Origin: Haplosporangium gracile
Lineage: Eukaryota > Mortierellomycota > Mortierellomycetes > Mortierellales > Mortierellaceae
DNA: 19,427 bases
Reading direction: 5' to 3'
Assembly: GCA_015499985.1 (NCBI GenBank)
Contig: JAAAUF010000796.1
Coordinates: 1 to 19,427 of the forward strand
Positions 10,887 through 19,354 of this stretch are shown here, in pieces. The notes under the pieces were generated by a model, which worked only from the letters and a program-made list of their open reading frames with translations, ran no database searches and was not told the origin of the DNA. The translations under genes and the position numbers were made by a program. Positions within the stretch are counted from its first letter, which is position 1; the number at the start of each line of letters is the position of its first letter.

Positions 10887-10940
10887 AAAGCTGTTAAGGA
10901 GTGACAAAGAAAAGAAAAAAAAGAGGGGGTGAATGACAAT

Positions 10941-10950
10941 CTTTTTATGT
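10941..10950 (-). promoter_or_regulatory. TATA-like element of the esterase promoter
   Basis: The gene's strand reads ACATAAAAAG about 200 nt upstream of the ATG and just upstream of the CT-rich leader. The order TATA-like box, CT-rich tract, ATG is typical for fungi. Confidence 0.4.
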
Positions 10951-12846
10951 GTTTAATTGAGAAAAGTGGAGCCAAGTTTCATCCACTCATTAACCCGGCT
11001 ACCCGGCGGAGGATTAGGATGAGAATTAACGGCAGTTGTTTGTCTCTTCGGCAGACAGCTACTCACTTCTCTTTGACTTTGGCTGCTTCTACTTCCGAAG
11101 GTGGATGGATAATAATAGCGTCTTTTTTTGACTTGTTTTTTTATTTCTCCTTTTTTCTTCAACTTTGTTCTCTGGCGCAACTAATAAGGTGGGAAAACAT
11201 GAGCAAAATGAACCTTACGTCCTCACTCATCTCTTTTACTCTCCATCGTTCGATTCGATCATCCATCCTTACGTCGCCCCACCTAACCTTGGTTTTATCA
11301 TCCCTCACTCATCGGACTATTACCATTCTTTCGTTCTTCAAGTTCTTCATGGTTATCATTCTCCCCTTCAGACGTCAGATGGATCTGAGTACCTGGAAAG
11401 CTGGCAGTTGACGTTCTATTGAACGGATAAATACTTGAACATGAATACCTCTCCATGCCCAGAAATGAGAAAAATAGGTTAAGGGATGCAATGGGTATGA
11501 ATTAATCCAAACCTGAACACAAAGAAAAATAGCCACGAGTACAATGAATAAAGGGCCTTCCTGACAAAGCAATGTAGGACAGAACCCTACTACATACTGT
11601 AAGGTACTGATGAACACCAAACCCTCTCGCTTCCAGTTAGAAGATGCTCTCAGTATGTATGGTAATTGGTCTCCAACTCAAAATACTCGCTCTCATTTTT
11701 TTTTGTTTCCTATCCCGCTAATTCTTTTTATTTTCCTCTTCTGTCTTTTCGATCTCGTCTTCTTGGCTGGTTCTGTTGTCGGTCCCAAGCTGACGAGGAG
11801 AAGAATAAGAGGGCTTTCGACAGTTTTTGGGCCTTGTGTATTGATACTCCTCTTCCTTTGTCCAATGGATGATCTAGACAGCGAAAGGACGACACCAAGA
11901 ACCTTCTTTATCCTGGACCAAACGCGATGAATGACCCGGTTGTAAATCCTTTGTTCTCCTTTCTTGTTCTTCTTTCATTCAACGTGGAAAGAGAAAGACA
12001 AGAAGGAATGATGTTCTTTCGATTTGTCCCTCCGTTCTCCCACAGTCGCCACTCGAACGGATTCGACTCAACTCGATTCGACTTCAATGTTCCTTTTCGG
12101 TCCTTCTTGAAAACCTGTACACACACATTTCAAAATAAAAACCATCGATGGCTCACTTTCTTTCTTTCTTTTTTCCACTGGGCTCTCGAAAGGTCATTCA
12201 TCTTTCTGTTTTGTTTTGTTTTCATCGTTGTTCGATAATGGTCTACCAGCTGTCCATCCAGTCAAGTCGAAGAAGAAACAAATTCCTTCGATGCATGCTG
12301 ACTGAAATCGGCAGAATTCTCCCGAAAAGAACAAAAAGCAATTGAGAGGAAGAGCAGAAGTTTGGCAAGTGTAGAGAAAGAACAAGAGCTATCTGTGGCT
12401 ATTTTGGCCAACTAACCCCCCGCCTCCCTAGCAAATTGTTTTACCTCGTCTTTTTTTTCGTCCCCTCGTTTTTTTTCTCCGCAAGCTAATGCATCGTAAT
12501 TCACTCGCTGCAATTGAAAAGTTCATTGTCCGCAGCCACTTCTATTTTGTCGTCACTAACTTGCCAACGCGATTCAAGTCTCAAGAACGGCAAACAACAG
12601 GGTAGATCTCGATCTTCAAAAGGGGAGAAAGCAACGCGTTGTCATAAATGAAAAAATAAAAACCTGCGCCACCAAGTCTCTCACGGCTACCACGTTGATC
12701 TCTCCCGCACCTCACTAACCTGACCCTCGGAATTATTCCTTCCAAGTTTCACTGGATCTAAATCAACACCATTCATCTTTTATATTCCGCATGTCTGTCT
12801 GGTACGCAGTGCATCGTACTATCACCTTTAACAACCCTCCTACACC
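10951..12846. other. Gene-poor region, no supported coding sequence
   Basis: I searched both strands. The open frames are short, mostly hydrophobic or Phe/Ser-rich because of T- and CT-rich tracts, and show no domain or consistent splice structure. From about 12650 to 12846 the character changes: an A-rich AAAAAATAAAAACC stretch, then a C-rich, CT-biased leader ending CACCATGG. This looks like a promoter and 5' leader for the short coding-like unit starting at 12847. Confidence 0.5.
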
Positions 12847-13028
12847 ATGGCGACAGCCCAAACGTATCATGATGGTGGCTCGCCTTTGGCCTATGCTCTT
12901 CTTACGAAGAAGCACAGCTGCCTAGGGTGCATTACGAAAAGACTGCGAGCCGAGTGCCCGAAAACCCTCGTCTTCTAATCGCTCCCAGAGATTGAGAAGC
13001 CAGACAGTCGTTTCCCATCCATCAAATA
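12847..13028 (+). pseudogene. Unit A: short coding-like sequence with ATG but frameshifted
   Basis: An ATG in a strong context (CACCATGG) opens a 43-codon frame ending TAA at 12976-12978. The first 17 codons (MATAQTYHDGGSPLAYA) match unit B at 13.5 kb in the GSPLAYA stretch; the nucleotide differences there (GGC/GGT, CCT/CCG, TTG/TTA) are all silent. About one base is then missing relative to B. After that the matching frame in A is the one reading SSYEEAQLPRVH, against SSSEEA, stop, LPGVH in B. Similarity continues to about 13028, where A reads AAATAGTAGTA against B's AAAGGTAGGTA. I do not recognise the family. It is either a decayed copy, a true 43-aa gene, or a gene carrying a sequencing indel. 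Confidence 0.4.
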
Positions 13029-13534
13029 GTAGTATCATCACGAGACCATCTGTGTTCATACTCATGCAAAAACAGTACAAGCACCCGAGACCAGGGACTC
13101 GATGTTAAATTTCCAGATCTCTCTTTCTCTTTAGGCATTGTGGTCGTACCTTTTGATTTACTTTCTTTTTTCAGTTCGTAGTTTGTCGCTGCAACCTTTT
13201 TGCTGTTGATCGACTTTCTTTATTTTGCTTAGTCATTTCTTTCTCCTTTCCTTTTCTTACGGCGTTGCGATCATTTAAATAGCGGATTGTTTTCTTTTTG
13301 TATCTTGGCAGTGCGATCGCCGTATCTTCGTTTGTCTTTTTTTTTCTTGCTGGCAGGGTTATGGGGAAGGGTCGATTTCATTTCTTGCTTGTCATTGCTA
13401 TCCGGGTGATGGGCTTGCTTTTTTTTTTTTCCGTTGTTGGCAGTGCGATCAATGGGTCTTCATTTTGCGCTTCGAAGAGTGTTTTATACTCCTATTCTTT
13501 TCACTTGTTCATAATTTGCGATCATGACTTGATT
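13029..13534. other. T-rich spacer between units A and B
   Basis: This stretch of about 500 nt is strongly T-rich on the + strand (repeated CTTTTTTT and TTTCTT runs). A frame that opens at 13298 only passes through it into unit B and codes low-complexity Phe-rich sequence. GGCAGTGCGATC occurs twice here (near 13309 and 13440). The stretch is intron-like in composition. Confidence 0.45.
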
Positions 13535-13700
13535 CTTGAAAGTGGTTCGCCGTTAGCCTATGCTTCCTCTTCTGAGGAAGCATAGTTGCCCGGGGTACAC
13601 CGCGAGGAGATCGAAGCCAGGTACCCCAACAAACCTTGCCCTTCTTCTTACAACCCCCAAGAAGAGCGAGTAACCAAAGCGATCACCTCCCCACCGAAAG
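13535..13700 (+). pseudogene. Unit B: paralogous coding-like unit with in-frame TAG and a good splice donor
   Basis: The frame reads ESGSPLAYASSSEEA, then TAG at 13583-13585, then stays open through LPGVHREEIEARYPNK and further to CCGAAAG. There GTAGGT at 13701 forms a good 5' splice site. Where unit A has CAG (Gln), B has TAG. Around it the differences are largely silent (CTG/TTG, CCT/CCC, GTG/GTA, CAT/CAC, GAA/GAG), which argues that this frame was once selected for protein. No ATG precedes it in frame nearby. Alternatively CATAG is a 3' splice site and B is an exon starting at 13586. The function is unknown. Confidence 0.4.
13558..13585. repeat. Perfect 12-bp hairpin in unit B
   Basis: CTATGCTTCCTC and GAGGAAGCATAG pair fully around a TTCT loop, ending exactly on the TAG. 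Unit A keeps only an interrupted version (12891-12917, with an A/C mismatch and a bulge). A second pairing, GGGGTAC 13592-13598 with GTACCCC 13621-13627, is preserved in unit A as GGGTGC 12925-12930 with GTGCCC 12954-12959 through G-U pairs. Confidence 0.6.
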
Positions 13701-14405
13701 GTAGGTACCACTTTGTGTTCTCTCTTTGTTACTCTTGATTTTGTCACTCGATCTCTGATATTTTTTCATTATTAGTTTCTTGTTTCTTCTTGTTTTCTTG
13801 CTTCCTTAACTTTCGCTTCTCGATCTTATTCTTAAACTTGTTTTCTTAATGTTTTTTTTTTTCCTTTTTCTTGCAACTTGTGTCTTTTAGATAACTCGTT
13901 TCTTTGCTCTTTTTTTCTCATTGCAAATATCGTATTTATCTTGCTTTCAGTTATTTCCCTTGATTCTTTTCAGATACACTGTACTTCTTGTCATTAAGTG
14001 TCTGTGATTTTTCTTCCTTGAATTGCTTATTGTTGATTTTTTCTTGTTGAAGACTTGAACGCCTTCACTCTCTTCCATTGATGATTTTTGATGCCCCGTC
14101 CTCCTTCCCATTGACTTGGACTTGTAGACTCACATTTTTCGTGTCTTTCTTTTTCTTGCATTAGCCTTACCATCCCATCAGCTTCCCTGGGTATTTTTTG
14201 CCTTTGTCTCAGTTGTCATTTCCTTTGTTCTCAGTGCACCAATGGAAGTCCCTTTCGCTTCTCTATCCGTCTGTTTGGCATTTCCTTCTTTTTGTTTTTT
14301 CTCACCAAAATTGATCATCCTACCCGCAGGCACAAACGAGCACAAAAAAAATTGAATGTCAGAAACAAGGGTATCAACAAAAACGCACAGCGGAAAAAAA
14401 CGCTT

Positions 14406-14413
14406 TGACGTCA
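14406..14413. promoter_or_regulatory. Palindromic CRE site TGACGTCA upstream of the PTPA gene
   Basis: TGACGTCA is the full consensus for ATF/CREB-type bZIP factors. It lies about 410 nt upstream of the PTPA ATG in a region of promoter-like composition. Confidence 0.4.
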
Positions 14414-14687
14414 CATTCTCGCAAGGGGACGTGGTCGTTGCCACCATTGGAAAAGTGGAAGTAGCAAAACTGAACGAGGCTGAAGCGTGGAAGAAGTGGA
14501 AGTGAAGGAAGAAGGAAGAGAGATGTCCCTCAATGGCGGGTCTACTTTCTTGAATTCTTGATTGATCGTCGCAACTCTATCAGTCTCAGCGAACAACCCA
14601 CTCTGGTTCGATGGTGATGAACGCGTTGGTACTGGTGGAGTTTCAGCAGAAAAGAGTTGGCGATGTCAGTTGTAGATGTCGAAGCCG

Positions 14688-14693
14688 CACGTG
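14688..14693. promoter_or_regulatory. CACGTG E-box upstream of the PTPA gene
   Basis: A palindromic CACGTG lies 131 nt upstream of the ATG at 14824. This is the core site of bHLH factors such as Cbf1/Pho4 types. A six-base match alone is weak evidence. Confidence 0.3.
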
Positions 14694-14823
14694 CTTGTGA
14701 CTGTAATTCCCTCAACGAACGAACGAACAGACGAAAGGCCCATGTCAAGCGCCCTTTTTCTAACCGCTTTGAACATTCCCACGCGCTTCCTTCACAACAA
14801 AATTCATTCATTAAACCTCGACA

Positions 14824-16038
14824 ATGGCGAATCAGGAATCAACCACACAGGATAACTTTATTGTGCCAGTCAAGCGCATCAAGGATGAGGCCAAGGACTT
14901 GCCCTACTTCCAGACCTCAGAGGCCTACGCACGCATCATGTCCTACATCCTCGCCCTCAACAACGCAGTTCTGAATCGCAAGGTGTCAGATCCTGTTCCC
15001 GAGTCAAACGTAACGTCTAAACTCACCACACCACTGGAGTGAGCTGATAAGGTGGGAGTATAGTAACCATGCCTCATGAACACAAAGAACTCACACGACA
15101 CCCTGTACTCTTTCTATCATTATCATACCCGTCTCATAGGCTATCACAAAGATCTTAGCACTGCTCGACACACTGGACAGCTGGATCGCACTTGTACCGC
15201 CCAAAGCAGACCCACAACGATTCGGCAACATCGCCTTCCGGGACTACATCCGCATGGTCGAAGAGAAAGCAACCACCATCCTCGAAGAACTCCTCCCCGC
15301 AAACCTCCACCCAGCCGTCCAGGAAATCTCTCCATACCTCACCCAGGGCCTGGGCCATGGCATCAGGATCGATTATGGATCAGGTCACGAGCTCTCCTTT
15401 GTGGCCTGGTTGGCCTGTCTCGAAATTATTGGCTTTGTCAGGGGACCCACAGATCACCCCGCAGTCGTATTGAGAGTCTTTGTGCGGTACCTGGAGTTGG
15501 TCAGGAAATTACAAAAGACGTATCAGCTAGAACCTGCAGGAAGTCATGGTGTCTGGGGACTGGATGATTATCAGTTCTTGCCGTACCTCTGGGGTAGTGC
15601 CCAGTTGAGAGATCATCCGATACTGAAGCCTGTTTCTATCATGCAGACACAGTATCTTGAGGACTTTGCACCGGCTTACATGTACTTTCGCGCCATTCAG
15701 TCCATTCACCAGGTAACTAGCTCATCGGGAAAACAGGGTGATTCAAGGATGATAGAATATCGACTCTCTTTGTTGCCTCAACGTTGACTCCATCTCACAC
15801 CGCCCACTCTGTTTTGCTTTGATAGACAAAACGCGGTCCTTTCCATGAGCATTCACCAGTGCTGTTCGAGGTTTCAGGGGTACCTCATTGGACAAAGGTC
15901 AACTCGGGTATGATCAAAATGTACAAGGCCGAGGTCTTGAACAAGTTCCCTGTCGTCCAACATCTGCTCTTTGGCAGCCTCCTCCCTTGGCGGCCCGCCG
16001 ACTCTCCTGAAGACTTTGCTGCTCCCAGTTCAAAATGA
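14824..16038 (+). CDS. Serine/threonine-protein phosphatase 2A activator (PTPA/Rrd family, 323 aa)
   Basis: PTPA proteins activate the PP2A catalytic subunit and have peptidyl-prolyl isomerase activity (family knowledge). They act in the cytosol and nucleus. Exons 14824-15009, 15140-15712 and 15826-16038 join in frame, all at codon boundaries, with GT-AG introns of 130 and 113 nt. The family core is visible: [13 protein letters not shown] (134-146), [20 protein letters not shown] (199-218), and a C-terminal stretch [17 protein letters not shown], then LLFGSLLPW. At 323 aa it equals the compact form of the family and lacks the long tail of yeast Rrd1, so an Rrd2-like assignment is possible but not firm. 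The start is supported by the context CGACAATGG. It converges on the SDR gene on the other strand, with 129 nt between stops. Confidence 0.95.
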
Positions 16039-16084
16039 TATATATTGATGCGCACAGAGCGTAGGGAGCATAATCGCACTAGAA

Positions 16085-16090
16085 AATAAA
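16085..16090 (+). promoter_or_regulatory. Poly(A) signal AATAAA for the PTPA gene
   Basis: AATAAA lies 46 nt past the TGA (16036-16038), within the short gap before the convergent SDR gene. Confidence 0.45.
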
Positions 16091-16167
16091 AAGTACAAAA
16101 AAAAGGAAGACAAACAGGAACAAAATAGATCAAAGAGATTTTGGCCATAAAGGGGTACCAACTAGTG

Positions 16168-17424
16168 CTACTCTTCCTTGGTGCCTTCTTGCAATAGGAA
16201 GGGATCTGCTGGCCACAGACCCTGCTGTTTCACCACAAAACAACTCAGGTGGTCACTAAGCCAGTCGGGCAACTTTTCCTGAAACCATATAAACCACAAC
16301 AACATCCATGGCCCCACCATCACCCTCGCTCTCGAAGCACCTCCTGGTTTGACAATTGCGCTCACGGCCGCCTCAACCACACAACCCAACGGCATCGCCT
16401 GCGTATAGAACAGCTTGCTATTCATAACCCATTGATCAAAGAACCGTGGGGTGTACATCCGCTGTGTCGTCTCATCGGCATTCTTCCAATTCCGTTCTGC
16501 GATTGTGTCAAAACTAGCTGCGAGGGGTGTCTTTGCGCAAGTGGGCTCGAGCATCGAGACATCAATCTCCCAGGAGGACAATTCAACTCGGATGGTGTCG
16601 AGTAACGAGGCGGTAGCGTGTTTTGAGGCACTGTAGCCACCAAAACCGGGGGTATTGGATCGAGCACCGACGGATGTGATGGTCAACAGGCGAGCGCGGG
16701 GTAAATTTTGTTGACCAGCGGCGGCAGGAAAGGCGTGTCGGGACCTCGCGTAAGTTCTCAAGGAAGGTACCAGGGCCTTGGAGATGCGCACGACGCCCAT
16801 GTAATTGACATTCATGATTTTCTAATGGATGCGCCGGTATGTGAGTAATAAAGTTCAATTATTATTATTATTTGCTCACAGACTGTTGTTTGGGCAACTT
16901 TTGTGTAAATGAATTTTTGTTTTACCTGAAAGCTCTCCTCGGTCGAAAAGTCAAAGAATCCGCCCAGGTACACTCCTGCATTCACCAAGTGCCGTAAAAA
17001 AAAAAAAAAGACCTATTAGTTCAGCATTTAGAGTGATGAAAAAAGAACGTCTGTGGTGACAACCGATACTCATCTTCCTGCCCATGTAATATATCTAGAC
17101 CAACAATAGGAACTATCAAACATGAACATGACATTTACCAGCATTGTTAAAGACACAGTAAACACCCTGGGGGCACTCTGCCTCCACCTGAGCACGAAGT
17201 CGGTTGACGTCGTCTTGGTTGGTAACATCGACTTGGATAGCACGGAGTCGGCTCGAGTCTTTGCTCTGATATTTTTCGACCGCCTCTCTGGTTAGACAGG
17301 TCGCATAGATGGTATATTCTCTGCGCTGGCAAAGGTCCTCGACAATTGCTGCGCCAAAGCCTGAATCAGCACCGGTGACGACGACCACCAATTCCTCGGG
17401 GTCGGTAAGGGTATTCTGGGTCAT
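16168..17424 (-). CDS. Short-chain dehydrogenase/reductase, RDH/17-beta-HSD-like (SDR copy 1, 329 aa)
   Basis: This is an NAD(P)-dependent oxidoreductase; SDR9C relatives act on retinoids and steroids, but the substrate here is unknown. Exons are 17139-17424, 16926-16975 and 16168-16821, in frame (990 nt). Visible are the nucleotide-binding TGADSGFG (17-24), NNAG (93-96), Asn-rich MNVNYMG, catalytic Ser162 (TITS), Tyr175 and Lys179 (YSASK), spaced as in classical SDRs. The usual EPG after the active site is EPT (204-206) here. The C-terminal part, FIWFQEKLPDWLSDHLSCFV, is hydrophobic and could attach to membranes. It matches the neighbouring copy in domain order, intron positions and phases, so it is a tandem duplicate. 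The start follows GCGTTTCA, the same leader as the neighbour. Confidence 0.93.
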
Positions 17425-17506
17425 TGAAACGCTAGCTGGTATCGAAATATGGGAGATTGGTGTTGGTAAGGTTGAACTGTGACGACGAAGTGGTGAACCG
17501 GGACAA

Positions 17507-17525
17507 CTTTATGTGGGAGGATTGG
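17507..17525 (-). promoter_or_regulatory. CCAAT box and TATA-like element of SDR copy 1
   Basis: On the gene's strand CCAAT (17521-17525) is followed by CATAAAG (17507-17513), about 85-100 nt upstream of the ATG at 17424. The order and spacing fit a core promoter. The whole gap to the next gene is only 246 nt. The neighbouring SDR copy does not share this pair. Confidence 0.45.
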
Positions 17526-17670
17526 CTGTTTGCTGGAAAGAGAGAGAATAGACGAAAAAATCATGCACGGTCGTCAACTTAAATGATGTCTTCGCGAGTG
17601 ACTCTCGATTGACTAAAACATATGGCATTGCGATTTATTTTCATTTCATGGCAAGCAACTGCTTTCCAAC

Positions 17671-18908
17671 TCAATCTTGCTTGGTATCCTTCAACAGAAA
17701 CGGGTTGGCGGGCCAATAACCAGCGCTTCGCATCGCAGCGCGCATCATCCAATCCATCACCCACTCTGGAAGCTTCTCCAGCACACGAACCATAAAGCAT
17801 TTCGACCAGAGCCCAATAAGAACTCTAGCCTTCTGCGCCCCATTTTTCTTATGGATCGCATCAACAGTCGCATCGACGGTCCACTGAGCGGGCACGGCCA
17901 TTTCATAAATCTGTTTCTGATCTCGAAGAATCGACTCAATGAACTTGTTGCCGTACATCTGGTGCACTTGACTATCGGCCTCTGCCCACTGCTTCTCGAT
18001 CGCCGAGGTGGACTTGGTGATGATGGGCGTCTTTGCGTAGCCGGGCTCAATCATGGAGACATCGATTTCCCAGGGCGATAGCTCGACGCGCAGGGTGTCG
18101 AGAATCGACTCGACCGCGTGTTTCGATGCAGCGTATGGTCCCAGACCGATGGGGTTTAGCCGGCCAGAGACCGAGGACATGCCGATCAGACGGGCACGAG
18201 GGAGACTCTGGCCATTGGCGACTGTGTGGCGGGACTTGGCGTAAGTCCTCAGCGAAGGGATTAGAGCTTTCGTGATGCGGATGACACCCATGTAGTTGAC
18301 ATTCATTAAGAGCTAACAAAAACACCGCAGCAATAAACAAAAAAGGACGTTAATGAGTTCATGGACTTTAAGACAAAGCTATCCCTGTTATTCACACATA
18401 CGGCGACTAATAGATTCCTTTATTACCTCAAAAGTGTCCTCCGATGTCATGTCAATCCAACCACCAGCATTGATTCCTAAGCAAATCCGAAAAAATAATA
18501 GTAACAATTGAGACTTTTTTTTTTTTTCTGGACAATTGAACATGAACTCCTGTGGCAGTTTATAAAAGTGCAGTAGGAGACATAATGACGTAAAAAGTGT
18601 CTGAAAATTTGCGACATACCAGCATTGTTGACAACACAATAAACGCCTTGAGGACACTCAGCTTCAATTTGAGCTCGCAGACGGTTGACATCCTCCTGCT
18701 TAGTGACGTCGACTTGAACAGGGCGGATACGAGGCGAGTTCTTGGCCTGATAGGCATTGACGCCCTCCTGAGTTGTGCATGTCGCATAAATAGTGTAACC
18801 GCCGAGTTGGTACAGGTCGTTGACGATCCCTGCGCCGAAACCGGTGCTCGAGCCAGTGATCAAAACGACAAGGTCCTTGGGGTCGGTGAGGGTGTACTGG
18901 ATGGCCAT
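17671..18908 (-). CDS. Short-chain dehydrogenase/reductase, RDH/17-beta-HSD-like (SDR copy 2, 326 aa)
   Basis: This copy is an NAD(P)-dependent oxidoreductase of the same kind. Exons are 18620-18908, 18427-18476 and 17671-18312, in frame (981 nt). Visible are TGSSTGFG (18-25), NNAG (94-97), Ser160 in MSSVSG, Tyr173 and Lys177 in YAASK, and an intact EPG (202-204), so all classical motifs are present. The C-terminal part, including LEKLPEWVMDWMM, is amphipathic to hydrophobic, as in membrane-associated retinol dehydrogenases, and the protein ends YWPANPFLLKDTKQD. Introns (143 and 114 nt) sit at the same codons and phases as in copy 1, and the middle exon is 50 nt in both. The two copies lie head to tail on the - strand. 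The substrate is unknown. Confidence 0.94.
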
Positions 18909-19354
18909 TGAAACGGATACTGAGTCTCGAAGGATAGAATAGTTGAGCTTTTGGTGGGATTGAATAGTGAGGACGAGATGGCGAGGTTAAGAAGCTGTAC
19001 GGGAGTGAATTGAGAGGCAGATATTGTTGAATAGTTGGAGCAGGGTTGAAAGAAGGAGGGGTTGGAGGGGTTGTGCGGATGGGGAATGAAAAAAGAAGGG
19101 AAACTAAAAAACGCCTCAACACTTGAATCGCCCAAGTGACTGTTTACGAACCAGACTTTGCTCATTAAGGGTCAACATTTCATGGTCGAAAGCGCAAATT
19201 TGAGATAAGCGTTTACGGCATGGTTGGGGTAACTCAATTAATTATCCAGGACGCAAAGGCTGCACCCTCCTTTGTATACTTTTTTATTCATTACTAGTAG
19301 ACCGCGTGAAAAAAAAAAAAAAAAAAAAAAAAGGGGGTAACAACGGCTTTGCGT
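18909..19354. promoter_or_regulatory. SDR copy 2 promoter and 3' region of the right-edge SDR
   Basis: This is 446 nt between two - strand genes. On the gene strand, the part next to 18908 is CT-rich (+ strand GGAGGGGTTGGAGGGG-like around 19050-19070), as in other promoters in this window. A 24-base A run is listed separately. No extra gene is seen. Confidence 0.5.
19309..19332. repeat. 24-base A homopolymer followed by GGGGG
   Basis: Twenty-four consecutive A on the + strand, then five G. On the SDR strand it reads CCCCC and then T24, 22 nt past the stop of the right-edge SDR. Homopolymers of this length are prone to length errors, so the exact count is uncertain. Confidence 0.8.

Larger units (their letters stand above)
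13703..14823. other. T-rich region and upstream region of the PTPA gene
   Basis: Bases 13720-14320 are strongly T-rich (intron- or UTR-like). A possible 3' splice site CCCGCAG ends at 14329. If joined to the donor at 13701, it would add a few codons and a TGA at 14353-14355, but this is speculative. From about 14390 the base composition balances and a promoter for the downstream gene is likely, with a CRE palindrome and an E-box (listed separately). No intact gene is seen on either strand. Confidence 0.45.

Noticed and set aside
10740..10907. Upstream ATG adding 56 residues to the esterase
   Set aside because: The added residues are Pro/Ser/Leu low-complexity read from the CT-rich leader and would bury a clear signal peptide.
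12050..12095. TTCGACT/GATTCG short repeats that look like a tRNA T-arm
   Set aside because: No cloverleaf can be built around them. No tRNA A/B box pair was found anywhere in the window.
11610..12385. Several 60-106 codon frames at 11.6-12.4 kb
   Set aside because: Phe/Leu-rich products of T-rich DNA, with no supporting start context, splice sites or domain. Overlapping frames on both strands are equally long.
14614..14620. GTGATGA resembling a box C of a C/D snoRNA
   Set aside because: No box D (CTGA) at suitable distance with a closing terminal stem.
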